Made by a program: the position numbers and the translations under genes
Assembly (NCBI RefSeq): GCF_042686025.1
Contig: NZ_JBHUOZ010000001.1
Location: forward strand, 1 to 64,000
Direction: 5' to 3'
DNA: 64,000 nt
Origin: Terrimonas rubra
GTDB lineage: Bacteria; Bacteroidota; Bacteroidia; Chitinophagales; Chitinophagaceae
Part shown: positions 16,985 to 27,190 of the stretch, piece by piece
How positions within the stretch are numbered: position 1 is the stretch's first letter
How the letters are laid out: each line of letters starts with the position of its first letter
The notes under the pieces: generated by a model
Seen by the model: the letters and a program-made list of their open reading frames with translations, nothing else
Told to the model about the DNA's origin: nothing
Databases searched by the model: none

Positions 16985-19900
16985 TTATAACCAACTACCT
17001 ATGAATTTATCATTAACCTTATATTTTTCCGGATCTTTTTTCAGTCTCGCTGCACGGCGCCTTACTTTTCGCTTATGTGTTACCATCGAAATGATCATTA
17101 AAGGAATGAACAGGAAGATGGCCGGCGGAATTCCCATAAAGGATATCCATTTACCACCAAACTGGTTGCGCATCGGGCGGCGTAACCTTTCGGCTATCAG
17201 GTACATACTGGGCACCAATACCAGGGTCATAAAAAAGGCGAACGCCAGGCCGAAGATGATGGTCCAGGCCAGCGGTTTCCAGAAAGAAGCATTGTCACCA
17301 CCAAAGAAAATATGGGGATTCAGCTCCGAGAACATGGTAATAAAGTTAATATTAAAGCCCACCGCCAAAGGCACCAGGGCCAGTATGGCAGCCAAAGCCG
17401 TTAACAATACCGGGATGATACGGGTTTTACCGGCCTCAATCACTGCCTCCATGGTTTTCATACCACGGCCACGCAGTTCATCGGCAAACTCAATTACCAG
17501 GATACCATTTTTAATTACGATACCCGCCAGGCCTAATATACCCACACCCGTCATTACCACGCTCACCTGCATACCGGTAATGGCATAACCCAATAACACA
17601 CCGATCACACTGAACACGATCTCCGTTAAAATGATCACAGGTTTACTGATCGAGTTAAACTGTAATACCAGGATGAACAGGATAATTAATAAAGCGGCAG
17701 CTAAAGCCAGGCCAAGGAAATTAGCCGTTTCGGCCATCTGCTCCCCTTCACCGGTTTGTTTAACCGTTACACCCTGTGGCAATTGTTTAAAGTCGGCAAT
17801 GGCTTTTTTCAGTTCTTCGTTCACACCGGCGGCAGTATACCCCTGCGACTCCAGTACATTGGACACCAGGGTGATCACCCTTTTCTGGTTCTTACGTTTT
17901 ACACTTCCTAATGTATTAGTATAGTCAACATCTACCAGCGATGAAATAGGTACACTTTTAAAAGCGCCGGACGACATGTCCATGAACGCGATCTTCATAT
18001 TCAGCAGTTCTGTTAAGTTCCTGCGTTGCCCTTCAATATTACGTACCTGTATCTTATACTCATCCTCGCCGTCTTTTATCTTACTTGCCTCGTTACCAAA
18101 TACGGCAGTACGGATCTGCATACCTATCTGTGCCGATGATACACCTTCCGCCATTGCCCTTTCCCGGTTTACGGTAAGTGCAATTTCAGGGCTTTTCAGG
18201 TCCACGTCCATCTTCAGTTCTTCCACACCCGGTGTACGAACACTATCCAGGTAGTTTTTAAGATTAACCGCTGTTTTTATCAGTTTATCAAAATCCTCAC
18301 TGGCAACTTCAATATTTACCGGTGGTTCAGTAGGCGGACCACTGGCTTCCTGTGCTACCGATAATTCCACACCCGGTATACCTTTCATCGCAGCACGGAT
18401 ACTATCCAGGTAAGGGGCTGATGATTTTCCATGGCGTTTTTCGTAGGCCACAAAAGATACCTGTATACGACCTAATTCAGGACGCGTACTGCGGTCACCT
18501 GTGCTAGGGTCAGCAGCACCTACTGCTACGTTAGCGATCACACTTTCCACTATCGGGTTCAGTTTACCCTTTTTAGGGTCCATATCCAATACCTTGTATA
18601 CCCTGTTTTCTAAAATACGGGTAATGCTGTCAGTATATTCTACTCTTGTGCCGGTAGGTAACTTGGCATATACATATATCTGGTTAGGATCACTGTTAGG
18701 GAAAGTAACCACCGATAAACCTCGCACACTGAACAAGAAAATAGAAACAAAGAATAAACCTACCGCGCCTAATAATAACCATACAGGGCGCCAGCCTTTC
18801 AGGGCCCAGCGTAACAGGTCCTCATAATGTCCCATGATCCAGGGTAAGGCCTTGTTCTGGAATCCATGGATCCAGTCATCAAAGAAATACCTGTTCAGTA
18901 ATATACAGATCATGATAAAGATGAGCAGGTTACCCACAAAAGTGTATCCCATCAGGTCAAAAACAATACCTACACCAATGGGTATCCAGAAAGAAGCTTT
19001 TTTAAAGATGGCTGACTTCGGTTCTTTTTCATGTTCGGCATGGTTCATAAAGTCCACGGCAAAAACCGGGTTCATGATAAAGGCCACGATCAGTGATGCG
19101 GTTAAAGTAAAGATCAGCATCAGGGGCAGGTAGATCATGAACTTACCGATAATGCCCGGCCAGAATAATAAGGGGAAGAAAGGCGCCAGCGTAGTTAATG
19201 TACCGGCCAATACCGGGTACCATACTTCACCGGCCGCAATCATGGCGGCTTTGGTAGAGCTTATCTGTCCCTTACCTTCCACAAATATCCGGTGCGTATT
19301 CTCAATTACCACAATGGCATCATCCACAATAATACCCAAGCCGAACAGCAGGGCAAACAGTACAATGAAGTTCAGGGTAATGGCCGATCCTACCACAAAA
19401 GTACCTGCCGGTAAAAACAGGAAGGCCACAAACATACTCAGGGGTACACTCAAGGCCACAAAGAAGGCATTGGTTACACCCATAAAGAACATCAGGATCA
19501 ATAATACCAGTATAAAACCAATAACAATACTATTTACCAGTTCGTCAAAAGAAGCGCGGGTACTGTTACTGCTATCGCCGGTAATACGCACTTCGAGGCC
19601 GGGAGGAAAAGTGCTTGCCTTTAATTCTTCGGTGATCCGTTTTACATCATCACTCGTTTCAATCAGGTTTTCACCGCTACGCTTGATAATATTCAGGGTA
19701 ATTACATTCTTCCCATCCAGGCGGGCATAACTCTCCTGGTCTTTAATAGTATCCTTAATAGTGGCAATATCTTTTAAATAAATGGGGTTCCCTTTGCTGT
19801 TACGTACAATCACCTGCTCTATATCAGCGGCTGTTTTAAACTGCCCCTTTAACTGCAGGTTCCGTTGCATATTACCTACTTTGAACTGGCCACCGCTGAT

Positions 19901-20581
19901 ATCCATATTCTCGCTCTTAATAGCGTTGGAAATATTATCAAACGTAATACCCGCAGCCTGCATACGGTAATTATCCACGTTTACCTGGAACTCTCTCTCC
20001 GGGGCGCCTACCAGGTCAACCCGGTTTATCTGTGATAACTCTTCCAGTTTATCCTTTAACTCATCGGCGTATTTCTTTAAAGTAGGACCATCATAATCGC
20101 CACTCACATTCACATACATGATGGGCATTTCAGAAATGCTCATCTCCATGGCCGTGGGCACCTGGGTAAGGTCTGTAGGCAGGTCCTGTTTGGCTTTATC
20201 AATGGCGTCCTTTACTTTCTGCAGCGCCACATCCACTTTTACATTGGTGCCGAACTCTACAATAATGGCCGAAAAGTCGTTTACCGAAGTAGACGTTACC
20301 TTGGTGATCTTGGCGCCGGTAATACCCTTGATCTGTTTCTCAATGGGCTGTGTCACCAGGTTTTCAATATCCTTGGGCGAGTTACCCACATGAATCGTCG
20401 ATATATATATCTGTGGCATTACCACATCGGGGAATTGTTCCTTAGGCAGTGTAACAAACTGGAACACCCCTATTAATGTTACAATCAACATTAACAGGTA
20501 AATGGATGTTTTGTTTTTTACCGACCAGCTGGTAGGCTTAAATTCCTTGAATTTTCCTGTAAAATTTTCAAGTGCTGACAT
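16985..20581 (-). CDS. RND efflux permease (AcrB/HAE1-like), system 1
   Basis: Inner-membrane proton-driven pump of the AcrB superfamily, 1198 residues, longer than the usual ~1050. The extra length is a basic C-terminal extension plus inserted helices around 520-575. It begins with the canonical cytoplasmic helix and TM1 (SIYLLMLIVTLIGVFQF). The proton-relay pair Asp-Asp is in LGIIVDDAIVVIENTHR in TM4. Two periplasmic porter domains follow TM1 and TM7. It is last in a tetR-tolC-adaptor-permease operon on the minus strand. Substrate is unknown. Confidence 0.92.
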   Translation of the reverse strand: MSALENFTGKFKEFKPTSWSVKNKTSIYLLMLIVTLIGVFQFVTLPKEQFPDVVMPQIYISTIHVGNSPKDIENLVTQPIEKQIKGITGAKITKVTSTSVNDFSAIIVEFGTNVKVDVALQKVKDAIDKAKQDLPTDLTQVPTAMEMSISEMPIMYVNVSGDYDGPTLKKYADELKDKLEELSQINRVDLVGAPEREFQVNVDNYRMQAAGITFDNISNAIKSENMDISGGQFKVGNMQRNLQLKGQFKTAADIEQVIVRNSKGNPIYLKDIATIKDTIKDQESYARLDGKNVITLNIIKRSGENLIETSDDVKRITEELKASTFPPGLEVRITGDSSNSTRASFDELVNSIVIGFILVLLILMFFMGVTNAFFVALSVPLSMFVAFLFLPAGTFVVGSAITLNFIVLFALLFGLGIIVDDAIVVIENTHRIFVEGKGQISSTKAAMIAAGEVWYPVLAGTLTTLAPFFPLLFWPGIIGKFMIYLPLMLIFTLTASLIVAFIMNPVFAVDFMNHAEHEKEPKSAIFKKASFWIPIGVGIVFDLMGYTFVGNLLIFIMICILLNRYFFDDWIHGFQNKALPWIMGHYEDLLRWALKGWRPVWLLLGAVGLFFVSIFLFSVRGLSVVTFPNSDPNQIYVYAKLPTGTRVEYTDSITRILENRVYKVLDMDPKKGKLNPIVESVIANVAVGAADPSTGDRSTRPELGRIQVSFVAYEKRHGKSSAPYLDSIRAAMKGIPGVELSVAQEASGPPTEPPVNIEVASEDFDKLIKTAVNLKNYLDSVRTPGVEELKMDVDLKSPEIALTVNRERAMAEGVSSAQIGMQIRTAVFGNEASKIKDGEDEYKIQVRNIEGQRRNLTELLNMKIAFMDMSSGAFKSVPISSLVDVDYTNTLGSVKRKNQKRVITLVSNVLESQGYTAAGVNEELKKAIADFKQLPQGVTVKQTGEGEQMAETANFLGLALAAALLIILFILVLQFNSISKPVIILTEIVFSVIGVLLGYAITGMQVSVVMTGVGILGLAGIVIKNGILVIEFADELRGRGMKTMEAVIEAGKTRIIPVLLTALAAILALVPLAVGFNINFITMFSELNPHIFFGGDNASFWKPLAWTIIFGLAFAFFMTLVLVPSMYLIAERLRRPMRNQFGGKWISFMGIPPAIFLFIPLMIISMVTHKRKVRRRAARLKKDPEKYKVNDKFIGSWL

Positions 20582-20741
20582 AAACTTTTATTTATCAAAC
20601 AGCATTCCTTTCCGGCAGGCTGTTCATTGTAAATCTTCTATTATTTTTTATCAACTGTGTCCCCTATCGCCGTACCACATAATGCATTTTATAATTTCCA
20701 GTATTATAAATGCGGGAATGTAGCGGCTGCGGGGTTATGTA

Positions 20742-21965
20742 TTACTTGCTTAAAGTAATGGCTTGTCCGTCATACACATTCTGAAAACCATCGGTAATGA
20801 TCTGGTCGCCCTGGGCCAAACCGGCTTTCACTTCAATCTGATCACCATATAATTTACCGATCTGTATTTCTTTCTTGCGGGCTATCAGTTTACCATTTTC
20901 ATTGGCCGCCACTAAAACAAACTTGCCTTTATCGTCGGTTTGTAAAGTATTCAGCGGAATAGTAATGGCTGCATTATTGGTATAATCCAGTATCTGTACT
21001 TTAGCGATCTGGTTTGCTTTAAGTGCTTTATCCTGTGGCAACCTGGCTTCAATAAAGAAGGTCCTGCTTACAGGGTCAACCAGTTTTGATACAACACTGA
21101 TCTTAGTGGTTACCACTTTATTATCCAGCTCAGGGAAAGTAACACGGATAGCAGCTCCTTCTTTCACATTGGTAATATAATTTTCAGGAACCTGTACCGC
21201 CACTTTTAAATCACCTGTATTTACAATCCTGATACCTGTTTGAGGCATAGCTGCGGATTGAGGAGAGAAAAATTCGCCTACTTTCACATTTACCACATCC
21301 ACTACCCCGCTCATTTCGGCATACACATTTGCCTGACCTGCTGCTTCGCGTGCAAGCTGTACATTGGCTTTGGCAGCACTCAACTGTGCAGCAGCATTCT
21401 CTGCATTTGTTTTAGCCTGTAATACCTGCACTTCGGTACCAATATTATTTTTCCAAAGATTCTGTTGTCTTTCATAAACACTCTGTGCCAGCTTAACCTG
21501 TGCTTCAATACCGGCGATCTGTGTTTCTGCAGCAGCCAGTTGTTGTGAGGCTAACGCATTGTCTAATCGTAAAATCAGCTGGCCTTTACTTACGGCCTGT
21601 CCCTGTTTAACATTCACGGCACGCACTACACCACCTTGTCCCCTTGGAGCTACCATGGCCACGTTTACGGCGTCTACCTTACCCTGTAAGTCAACAAAGT
21701 GAGAAAAGGAATCAGTACCAATAGTGCTCACACTTACCAGTTTCGCGTTTGCGTTGGCAGCGGTAGGGTCCAGTTTAGCGATCTCATCTTCCAGTTTACC
21801 AATCTTGTCGTTCAACGCAGATTGTTCTTTCTTTAATTTTTCCAGTTCTACCTTCTTATCGCCCAATGCGCTTTTCCCTTCTTTTTTTCCACCGCCGCAG
21901 GCAACAAATACCAGTACCGTTACCAGGGCCATTGTGAGTGTTAATATATTTTTCATGTTGTTCAT
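20742..21965 (-). CDS. RND periplasmic adaptor (membrane fusion protein), system 1
   Basis: 407 residues. The N-terminus is a lipoprotein signal (VLVFVAC, Cys near residue 23), followed by a short coiled coil with KLEDEIAKL. The adaptor layout is clear: a lipoyl-like half (VRAVNVKQGQAVSKGQLI), an alpha-hairpin (residues about 150-215, AQTKANAENAAAQ type), the second lipoyl half (GVVDVVNVKVGEFFSP), a beta-barrel and a membrane-proximal domain. It links the RND permease with the TolC-like channel. A 160-nt gap separates it from the permease, and 29 nt from tolC. ATGs at 21965 and 21956 are both possible. Confidence 0.9.
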   Translation of the reverse strand: MNNMKNILTLTMALVTVLVFVACGGGKKEGKSALGDKKVELEKLKKEQSALNDKIGKLEDEIAKLDPTAANANAKLVSVSTIGTDSFSHFVDLQGKVDAVNVAMVAPRGQGGVVRAVNVKQGQAVSKGQLILRLDNALASQQLAAAETQIAGIEAQVKLAQSVYERQQNLWKNNIGTEVQVLQAKTNAENAAAQLSAAKANVQLAREAAGQANVYAEMSGVVDVVNVKVGEFFSPQSAAMPQTGIRIVNTGDLKVAVQVPENYITNVKEGAAIRVTFPELDNKVVTTKISVVSKLVDPVSRTFFIEARLPQDKALKANQIAKVQILDYTNNAAITIPLNTLQTDDKGKFVLVAANENGKLIARKKEIQIGKLYGDQIEVKAGLAQGDQIITDGFQNVYDGQAITLSK

Positions 21966-21994
21966 TTATTTAGTTGGTTTCAGTGTTTTAATTA

Positions 21995-23410
21995 TTATAG
22001 TTTACCGGTAGCTTTTAAGTAATCAACTTTAGCGACAGTTGCATTGTACATGGCGTTGATATAATTGGTTTGTGCCATTTTTAAATCATTCTGCGCCGTA
22101 TTAATTTCAGTCTGGCTACCCGTACCTACTTCATATTTCTTTTTAGTTTGCTGGTAAACTTCTTCTGCCAGTGCCATATTTTGTTTTTGATAATCCAGGC
22201 TGTTGATTGCAGTAACAAAATTGTTTTTTGCTGTCTGTACTTCGCTGTCAATGTTCAACTTCAAAGCCTCGGCCTGGTTTTTTGACTTCTGCAACTCGAT
22301 ACGGGCCTGGGCTATTTTTGCACTGGTAGCAAATCCTTTAAAAATCGGTATGTTCAGGTTTAATGTAATGGCCGAAATATCAAACCAATCTTCACCTGAT
22401 TTAAAGAAGTTAAATTTATTACGCTGAGCACTCTTGCTATACATACCATTTAGAGATAAAGTAGGTACTGCACTCAATTTATAACGTTGAATATCGTACT
22501 CACGGAGTTTAATACCCAGCTCCGCATATTGGTATTCTTTACGTTCATTGTAATTAAAAATTCCGGCTGCCAGTATATCCTGTTTAATAAGGTCATCATC
22601 AATTTTATCAACTAAAACCAATGAATCAGCTACCGGCATACCCATTAACACTTTCAGCCCCAGGTAACCATTTGCTACCTGTGTCAATACATTATTTTTT
22701 TCAGTTTGCAGGTTGGCAATTTGTACTGTGCTTTTATTTATATCCAACTTTTCCGCAAACCCGTTATCATACATAATTTTTGTATCATGCAGTAATTTGT
22801 TTAGCAGGCTTATATTGCTGTCCAGCAATTCTAATTGCGTTTTACTTACTACCAGTTGATAGTATATTTTATATACGTTTGCTTTGATAGACTCTTCGGT
22901 CACTTCAACATTTTTCTCCGCAAAATCAATCAATGTTTTACGGGCTTGTAAACCGGTAAACACCTGGCCGTCAAAAATGATCTGGTTAAGTGATACACCA
23001 CCGCTGGCAGACCATTTTGTTCCAAACTGGGCTGCTATAAAATCAAAGCTTCCTGGCATCTGTATCGGATTACCATTGCCATCTTTTACGCCTTCCTGTA
23101 CCAATACCTGGTAGGTAGCAGGAGATATAAAATTGGGAATTACCTGGGTGGCTACATTAGGATTATAAGTAGTACTTACCGAACCGCTGATCTGTGGATA
23201 AGCCATACCCGTAACCTCCCGGTTTACCTGGGCTTGTTTTTGTACATCCAGTAAAGCATTCTTTACCTGTACATTATTTTTCCGGGCATATTCTACTGCC
23301 TGCGCCACCGTAAACTGGTGTACTACCGGGGCGGCAGTCTGCTGCGCCTGTATAAATAATGGCAGGCTTAATAGGGTAATTACCCACCATTGTTTGCTAG
23401 TTGGTTTCAT
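21995..23410 (-). CDS. TolC-like outer membrane efflux protein, system 1
   Basis: Outer-membrane channel of the OEP family, about 471 residues. I start it at the ATG at 23410, which begins a signal peptide (KPTSKQWWVITLLSLPLFIQAQ region); a longer frame from 23449 would precede the signal with charged residues. Two OEP repeats are visible, each ending in long alpha-hairpins (ARIELQKSKNQAEALKLN near 370, and a conserved terminal YLKATGKL). The start overlaps the TetR stop by 14 nt, so regulator and channel are translationally coupled. Confidence 0.9.
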   Translation of the reverse strand: MKPTSKQWWVITLLSLPLFIQAQQTAAPVVHQFTVAQAVEYARKNNVQVKNALLDVQKQAQVNREVTGMAYPQISGSVSTTYNPNVATQVIPNFISPATYQVLVQEGVKDGNGNPIQMPGSFDFIAAQFGTKWSASGGVSLNQIIFDGQVFTGLQARKTLIDFAEKNVEVTEESIKANVYKIYYQLVVSKTQLELLDSNISLLNKLLHDTKIMYDNGFAEKLDINKSTVQIANLQTEKNNVLTQVANGYLGLKVLMGMPVADSLVLVDKIDDDLIKQDILAAGIFNYNERKEYQYAELGIKLREYDIQRYKLSAVPTLSLNGMYSKSAQRNKFNFFKSGEDWFDISAITLNLNIPIFKGFATSAKIAQARIELQKSKNQAEALKLNIDSEVQTAKNNFVTAINSLDYQKQNMALAEEVYQQTKKKYEVGTGSQTEINTAQNDLKMAQTNYINAMYNATVAKVDYLKATGKL

Positions 23411-24029
23411 GTATTTGTTTGGTTTTCGTCTGTTTGCTGTATTTATCAATAAGTTTCTGTCCTTTGGGGGTGGTTAGTCCGTTCAGGAAATTCATGGTCA
23501 TTTCGGTAAGTACTTCGGCTATATTAAACTTATCAGCCGGGAACAGGTGCTGATCAAATAATAAAAAAACCGAAGCCAGCCTGAATTTGGACAGGATATG
23601 GGTATCTATTTCCGGGCGATACAGGCCAAGAGCCTTACCCTCATCCAGGTTTTGTTTAATAATACCATATAAGAAAGTTTCCTGGTGGTCCCTCATTTTT
23701 TTAAAAGCACCGGGGTGGTATTTCTGCATATCGTAAATAATAGAGGGATTCATTACACGCAGCATATCCTGCACTATTTCAACGGCCAGGTATATTTCAT
23801 GCACGGGGTTCTCGCACCTTTCCTTATGACTCATGCACTCGTCCCTGCTACAGTTGATCTCTGTATCAATAACACCGTGCACCAATGCATCTTTATCCGT
23901 AAAAAACTGGTAAATGGTCTTTTTGCTCATGCCTAACTGAGAGGCAATCTCATCCATGCTCACACTACGAATACCATAACGTAGAAAAAGTTCATGTGCT
24001 TTCTGTAATATTCTATCTTGTGGTTCCAA
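23397..24029 (-). CDS. TetR/AcrR-family repressor of efflux system 1
   Basis: 210-residue TetR-family regulator. The N-terminal HTH reads ILQKAHELFLRYGIRSVSMDEIASQLGMSKKTIYQFF in register (residues 8-45, given here only as landmarks LFLRYG and MSKKTIYQFF). The C-terminal ligand-binding helices are typical in length. It is first in the operon with tolC, adaptor and permease, suggesting autoregulation and ligand-induced efflux. A 32-bp inverted repeat overlapping its promoter (24085-24116) is the probable operator. Confidence 0.9.
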   Translation of the reverse strand: MEPQDRILQKAHELFLRYGIRSVSMDEIASQLGMSKKTIYQFFTDKDALVHGVIDTEINCSRDECMSHKERCENPVHEIYLAVEIVQDMLRVMNPSIIYDMQKYHPGAFKKMRDHQETFLYGIIKQNLDEGKALGLYRPEIDTHILSKFRLASVFLLFDQHLFPADKFNIAEVLTEMTMNFLNGLTTPKGQKLIDKYSKQTKTKQIHETN

Positions 24030-24077
24030 TTGATCTGCGGCATTTCCTTTTTTGAGTAGTTTTCAGGAAATCGGGAG

Positions 24078-24116
24078 CAAAACTATGGAAACTCAAATCG
24101 TTGCCCAAGTTTCCAT
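24078..24116 (-). promoter_or_regulatory. Promoter and TetR operator of efflux operon 1
   Basis: On the minus strand, TTG (24108-24106), a 20-nt spacer and TAGTTTTG (24085-24078) match the Bacteroidota promoter. Between and overlapping these boxes lies an inverted repeat with 9-bp perfect arms, ATGGAAACT (24085-24093) and AGTTTCCAT (24108-24116), separated by 14 nt. A repressor bound there would occlude both elements. Confidence 0.7.
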
Positions 24117-24228
24117 CAAGATATTTTACCGTTTATCCGAAAAAAACCTAAAACGGCTGTTCGTTTATTTACGATATGACAATAAGATTACATTATACTC
24201 CTACACACATATAAATAAACAGTAATAT

Positions 24229-25350
24229 CTACAGTTCTTTTTGCTCCGTTTTAGCAGCCGGAGGGTTAGGTTGCCGGATACTGATATCGGTACTGCCGCC
24301 CGATATTTCCATACCAAGATCCTGGACCAGTTGTAATACCTGCAGGTTGATCTGCTGTTTCAGGGTATTAAAGTCGGTCATGGTAATAGGGCCCGTATAG
24401 TATTCCACCGCTACCAGGTAAGAGGAAGGGGTTATATCCGTTAAATACGCGGAGGAGTTCTGAATATCGCCCTGGGTAATAACCCGGCGCACTTCACTTA
24501 CAAACTTATCCAGTTGTTCTGCCGTGGCTGATAAACCGATCTCTAATCTAAGATCTGCCCGGCGCTGGGTACGCATGGACAGGTTATCAATAATGGTATC
24601 TACCATTTGTTTATTGGGTACCGTAATAAAGGTTTTCTGATCGGTACGGATACGTACACTGCGTAAACCGATCTTTTCCACTGTGCCGGTAAACGTATTC
24701 ACCTTTACCACATCGCCTACATGAAAAGGCTTGTCAAAGAAAATAATGAAGGAGGCGATCAGGTTTTCCAGGCTTTCCCGTAAAGCCAGTGCAACAGCCG
24801 CACCTACGATACTCAGGCCGGTTAACAGGTTACTGATCTGGTAACCAAATGCATATTTCAGTATCATCAGCAAACCGATAATACCAATAAGCACCCGGAA
24901 AAATTCTTTAAAGAAAATGATCAGCTGGTCATCGGTCGGGTCCACGGTACGCTCTGCTTTCCGGTGCAGGATCAGGGCAACAAAGTTCACAATACTGATG
25001 ATAAGCCTGAAAAAAGAAACAATGAGTAAAATAGTGGCGATTGTCTCGAGCAGGCCATGAAAGTCGATCCGGTAGATTTTAAAGTTCAGCACCTCCGGGT
25101 AAGTAAGTTTATCGAGGCTTACAATGGTAACAAAAAGAAACAGGAACATGCTCAGCGGCTTTGCCACCAGGGATTTAAAGGAGGGCTTATCTACATCCTT
25201 CCATATCTGGTGAACGCCCAGGAACAAGAGGTTGGCCACGTAATGCGCCACATATTTTTTTATGCCCAGCATTACCAGTATTACCAGTATCACAATGAAA
25301 TAAGACTGTACCGTATTTTCAAACCAAACCTGGTTCAGGAAGTCGTTCAT
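24229..25350 (-). CDS. MscS-family mechanosensitive channel
   Basis: 373-residue small-conductance mechanosensitive channel relative. Four hydrophobic segments (about 15-35, 65-85, 100-130, 155-175) precede the pore-lining TM3-like segment with SIVGAAVALALRESLENLIASF. The beta domain contains FHVGDVV, GTVEKIGLRSVRIRT and the conserved VPNKQMVDTIIDN. Acts in osmotic down-shock or solute release. A TATTTTTG box at 25379-25372 is a plausible -7 element. Monocistronic. Confidence 0.92.
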   Translation of the reverse strand: MNDFLNQVWFENTVQSYFIVILVILVMLGIKKYVAHYVANLLFLGVHQIWKDVDKPSFKSLVAKPLSMFLFLFVTIVSLDKLTYPEVLNFKIYRIDFHGLLETIATILLIVSFFRLIISIVNFVALILHRKAERTVDPTDDQLIIFFKEFFRVLIGIIGLLMILKYAFGYQISNLLTGLSIVGAAVALALRESLENLIASFIIFFDKPFHVGDVVKVNTFTGTVEKIGLRSVRIRTDQKTFITVPNKQMVDTIIDNLSMRTQRRADLRLEIGLSATAEQLDKFVSEVRRVITQGDIQNSSAYLTDITPSSYLVAVEYYTGPITMTDFNTLKQQINLQVLQLVQDLGMEISGGSTDISIRQPNPPAAKTEQKEL

Positions 25351-25413
25351 GTTTTATCCTTTAATGAATCGCAAAAATATAAAAACGGAAATGGAACACC
25401 ATGCCGGTGTTCC

Positions 25414-26238
25414 TTACCGGAAACCGTACACATTAATTCCCTGGTCGTTCAGCACATATAAGCGGTTAGCGGTAAAATAAATTTTCCTGGCGCCCGCAAT
25501 AGCGGCAGGTACAGGCCATTTATCGTAACGGAAAGTGGTGATATTATAGCGGTATATAAAAGCTCCATCCGTACCATATATATATTTACCTACTATTCTC
25601 ACATGTTTCCACTTAGTAATAAGTATTTTATTTTTTAAAGCCCCGTAGTAATCAAACACAAAAAAACCCTGTATTGAATCGTAGAGGTAGACCAGTTTAT
25701 CCTGGTCGAAAATATTTTGTGGCTGCGCTGTCTGGTTAAACAACAGGCGGAAGTCGGGCGTTTCTAGTAATAATTTGCCTTCATCATCAATTTTCTTCAG
25801 TTTATTCTGCACTTCATCATATACCCATATTTTACTGTCGTAGGACAGGGCCACCGTGCCGGCCTGCAAAATATCGGTCTTACGCAGATCGATGGCCGTG
25901 CGCATATTTAACAAACGGTCCAAAACCACTACGGTTGAAAAATCGCGGTAGTATAATAATATTTTCAGCGGGTTGGAAACATCGATCAGCGTGGCTTCGC
26001 CGTATTTTTTTACATTGTTGAATACCGCCAGCGAATCCCCTTTTTCGGTCAGTTTTTTTAACTGCCCGCTGCTGTTTAAAATATAGAGGTTTTCCAGGTT
26101 GTCCACGGCAAAGGAGCTGATATTACCGGGAATGTTTTTTTGCAATGTAAACAAACTATCATCCTGTGCAGAAAGTATAGAGAAGGTGCTGAAAAACACC
26201 AGTAGGCTGACAAAAGTATACCTGATTGTGTTGACCAT
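25414..26238 (-). CDS. Exported beta-propeller-like protein
   Basis: 274 residues with a signal peptide (about 1-24, ending ILSAQ). The mature part has repeated beta-rich units with patterns like LYILNSSGQLKKL, IWVYDEVQNKLKKI and YIYGTDGAFIYRY, as in NHL/WD-like propellers. I recognise no enzymatic motif. Its ATG overlaps the stop of lpxH by one base, so it is co-translated with an LPS-pathway enzyme, but sequence does not show a link in function. Confidence 0.7.
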   Translation of the reverse strand: MVNTIRYTFVSLLVFFSTFSILSAQDDSLFTLQKNIPGNISSFAVDNLENLYILNSSGQLKKLTEKGDSLAVFNNVKKYGEATLIDVSNPLKILLYYRDFSTVVVLDRLLNMRTAIDLRKTDILQAGTVALSYDSKIWVYDEVQNKLKKIDDEGKLLLETPDFRLLFNQTAQPQNIFDQDKLVYLYDSIQGFFVFDYYGALKNKILITKWKHVRIVGKYIYGTDGAFIYRYNITTFRYDKWPVPAAIAGARKIYFTANRLYVLNDQGINVYGFR

Positions 26239-27026
26239 TATTGGCTGATATGATGATAGATGATTTTATGCTCCATATTGTTGTATGACAACAGCTCAAA
26301 TTTTTCACCGTCAAACACCGCATAGGTATAATACCTTATCCAATCGCCCAGGTTAATATAATAGCTGTCAGGCTGTAACTGGTAATAAATAGGCAGATGC
26401 CGGTGACCAAACACAAAGTAATCGTAATGTTTTTGCTGCAGTTTGTATTGACAGTATTGGACCAGCCATTCCTTGTCGCCTCCCAAAAACACTTCCTCCA
26501 CCGTACCGGTTTGTGCCCGGCTGCGGCGGCTCATATAATTGGCCACGCCCATGCCTATGGCAGGCGGCAGTATACCAAATAACCACTGGCATACGGGGTT
26601 GCGGAATATTTTTTTCAGCCGCTTATACCCATGATCGCCGGGGCCTAAACCATCACCATGACCTACCAGCATTTTTTTGCCATGGAACGTAAATTCAATC
26701 GGGTCAAAATACACTTTAATATTCAGTTCTTCGGTCAGATAATCCTTCATCCACATATCGTGGTTGCCTACAAAAAAATGTACAGGAATACCGCTATCGG
26801 TTATCTCCCCCAGTTTTCCCAGGATACGTACAAAACCTTTGGGCACCACTTTCCGGTATTCGTACCAGAAATCGAACATATCACCTACTATAAAAATTTC
26901 GGCCGCATCTTCTTTGATCTGGTGCAAAAACTTGACCAACATTTTTTCACGTTGTAAGCTGGTGGCATGGTCGGGTGCACCCAAATGAAAATCGGAAAGA
27001 AAGTATATTTTTTTATTGGTCGACAA
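26238..27026 (-). CDS. lpxH: UDP-2,3-diacylglucosamine diphosphatase
   Basis: Calcineurin-like metallophosphoesterase that hydrolyses UDP-2,3-diacylglucosamine to lipid X in lipid A synthesis, peripheral to the inner membrane. All metal motifs are present: SDFHLGAP (12-19), GDMFDFWYE, GNHDMWM, GHGDGLGPGD, and the C-terminal FGHRHLP. 262 residues is normal. The start is a TTG at 27026; no in-frame ATG exists before the first metal motif, so a non-ATG start is required. Confidence 0.85.
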   Translation of the reverse strand: MSTNKKIYFLSDFHLGAPDHATSLQREKMLVKFLHQIKEDAAEIFIVGDMFDFWYEYRKVVPKGFVRILGKLGEITDSGIPVHFFVGNHDMWMKDYLTEELNIKVYFDPIEFTFHGKKMLVGHGDGLGPGDHGYKRLKKIFRNPVCQWLFGILPPAIGMGVANYMSRRSRAQTGTVEEVFLGGDKEWLVQYCQYKLQQKHYDYFVFGHRHLPIYYQLQPDSYYINLGDWIRYYTYAVFDGEKFELLSYNNMEHKIIYHHISQ

Positions 27027-27038
27027 GAGGGAAGAGAA

Positions 27039-27066
27039 GTTAATAATTAAGAATTAATAATGAATA
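27039..27066. repeat. Phased heptamer repeat tract (4 units)
   Basis: Units gttaata, attaaga, attaata and atgaata lie immediately upstream of the lpxH TTG start. Confidence 0.6.
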
Positions 27067-27190
27067 TTTTTCAAACCTAAGGTTTATAGACCGTAACAAA
27101 ATTGTTCATTGCCGCTGCTCAATAGCGAACCGAACGATGAATGGAGCGTCGCAACATCAGCTCAATCAGGGAACTACTGCCGGTAAAAAA

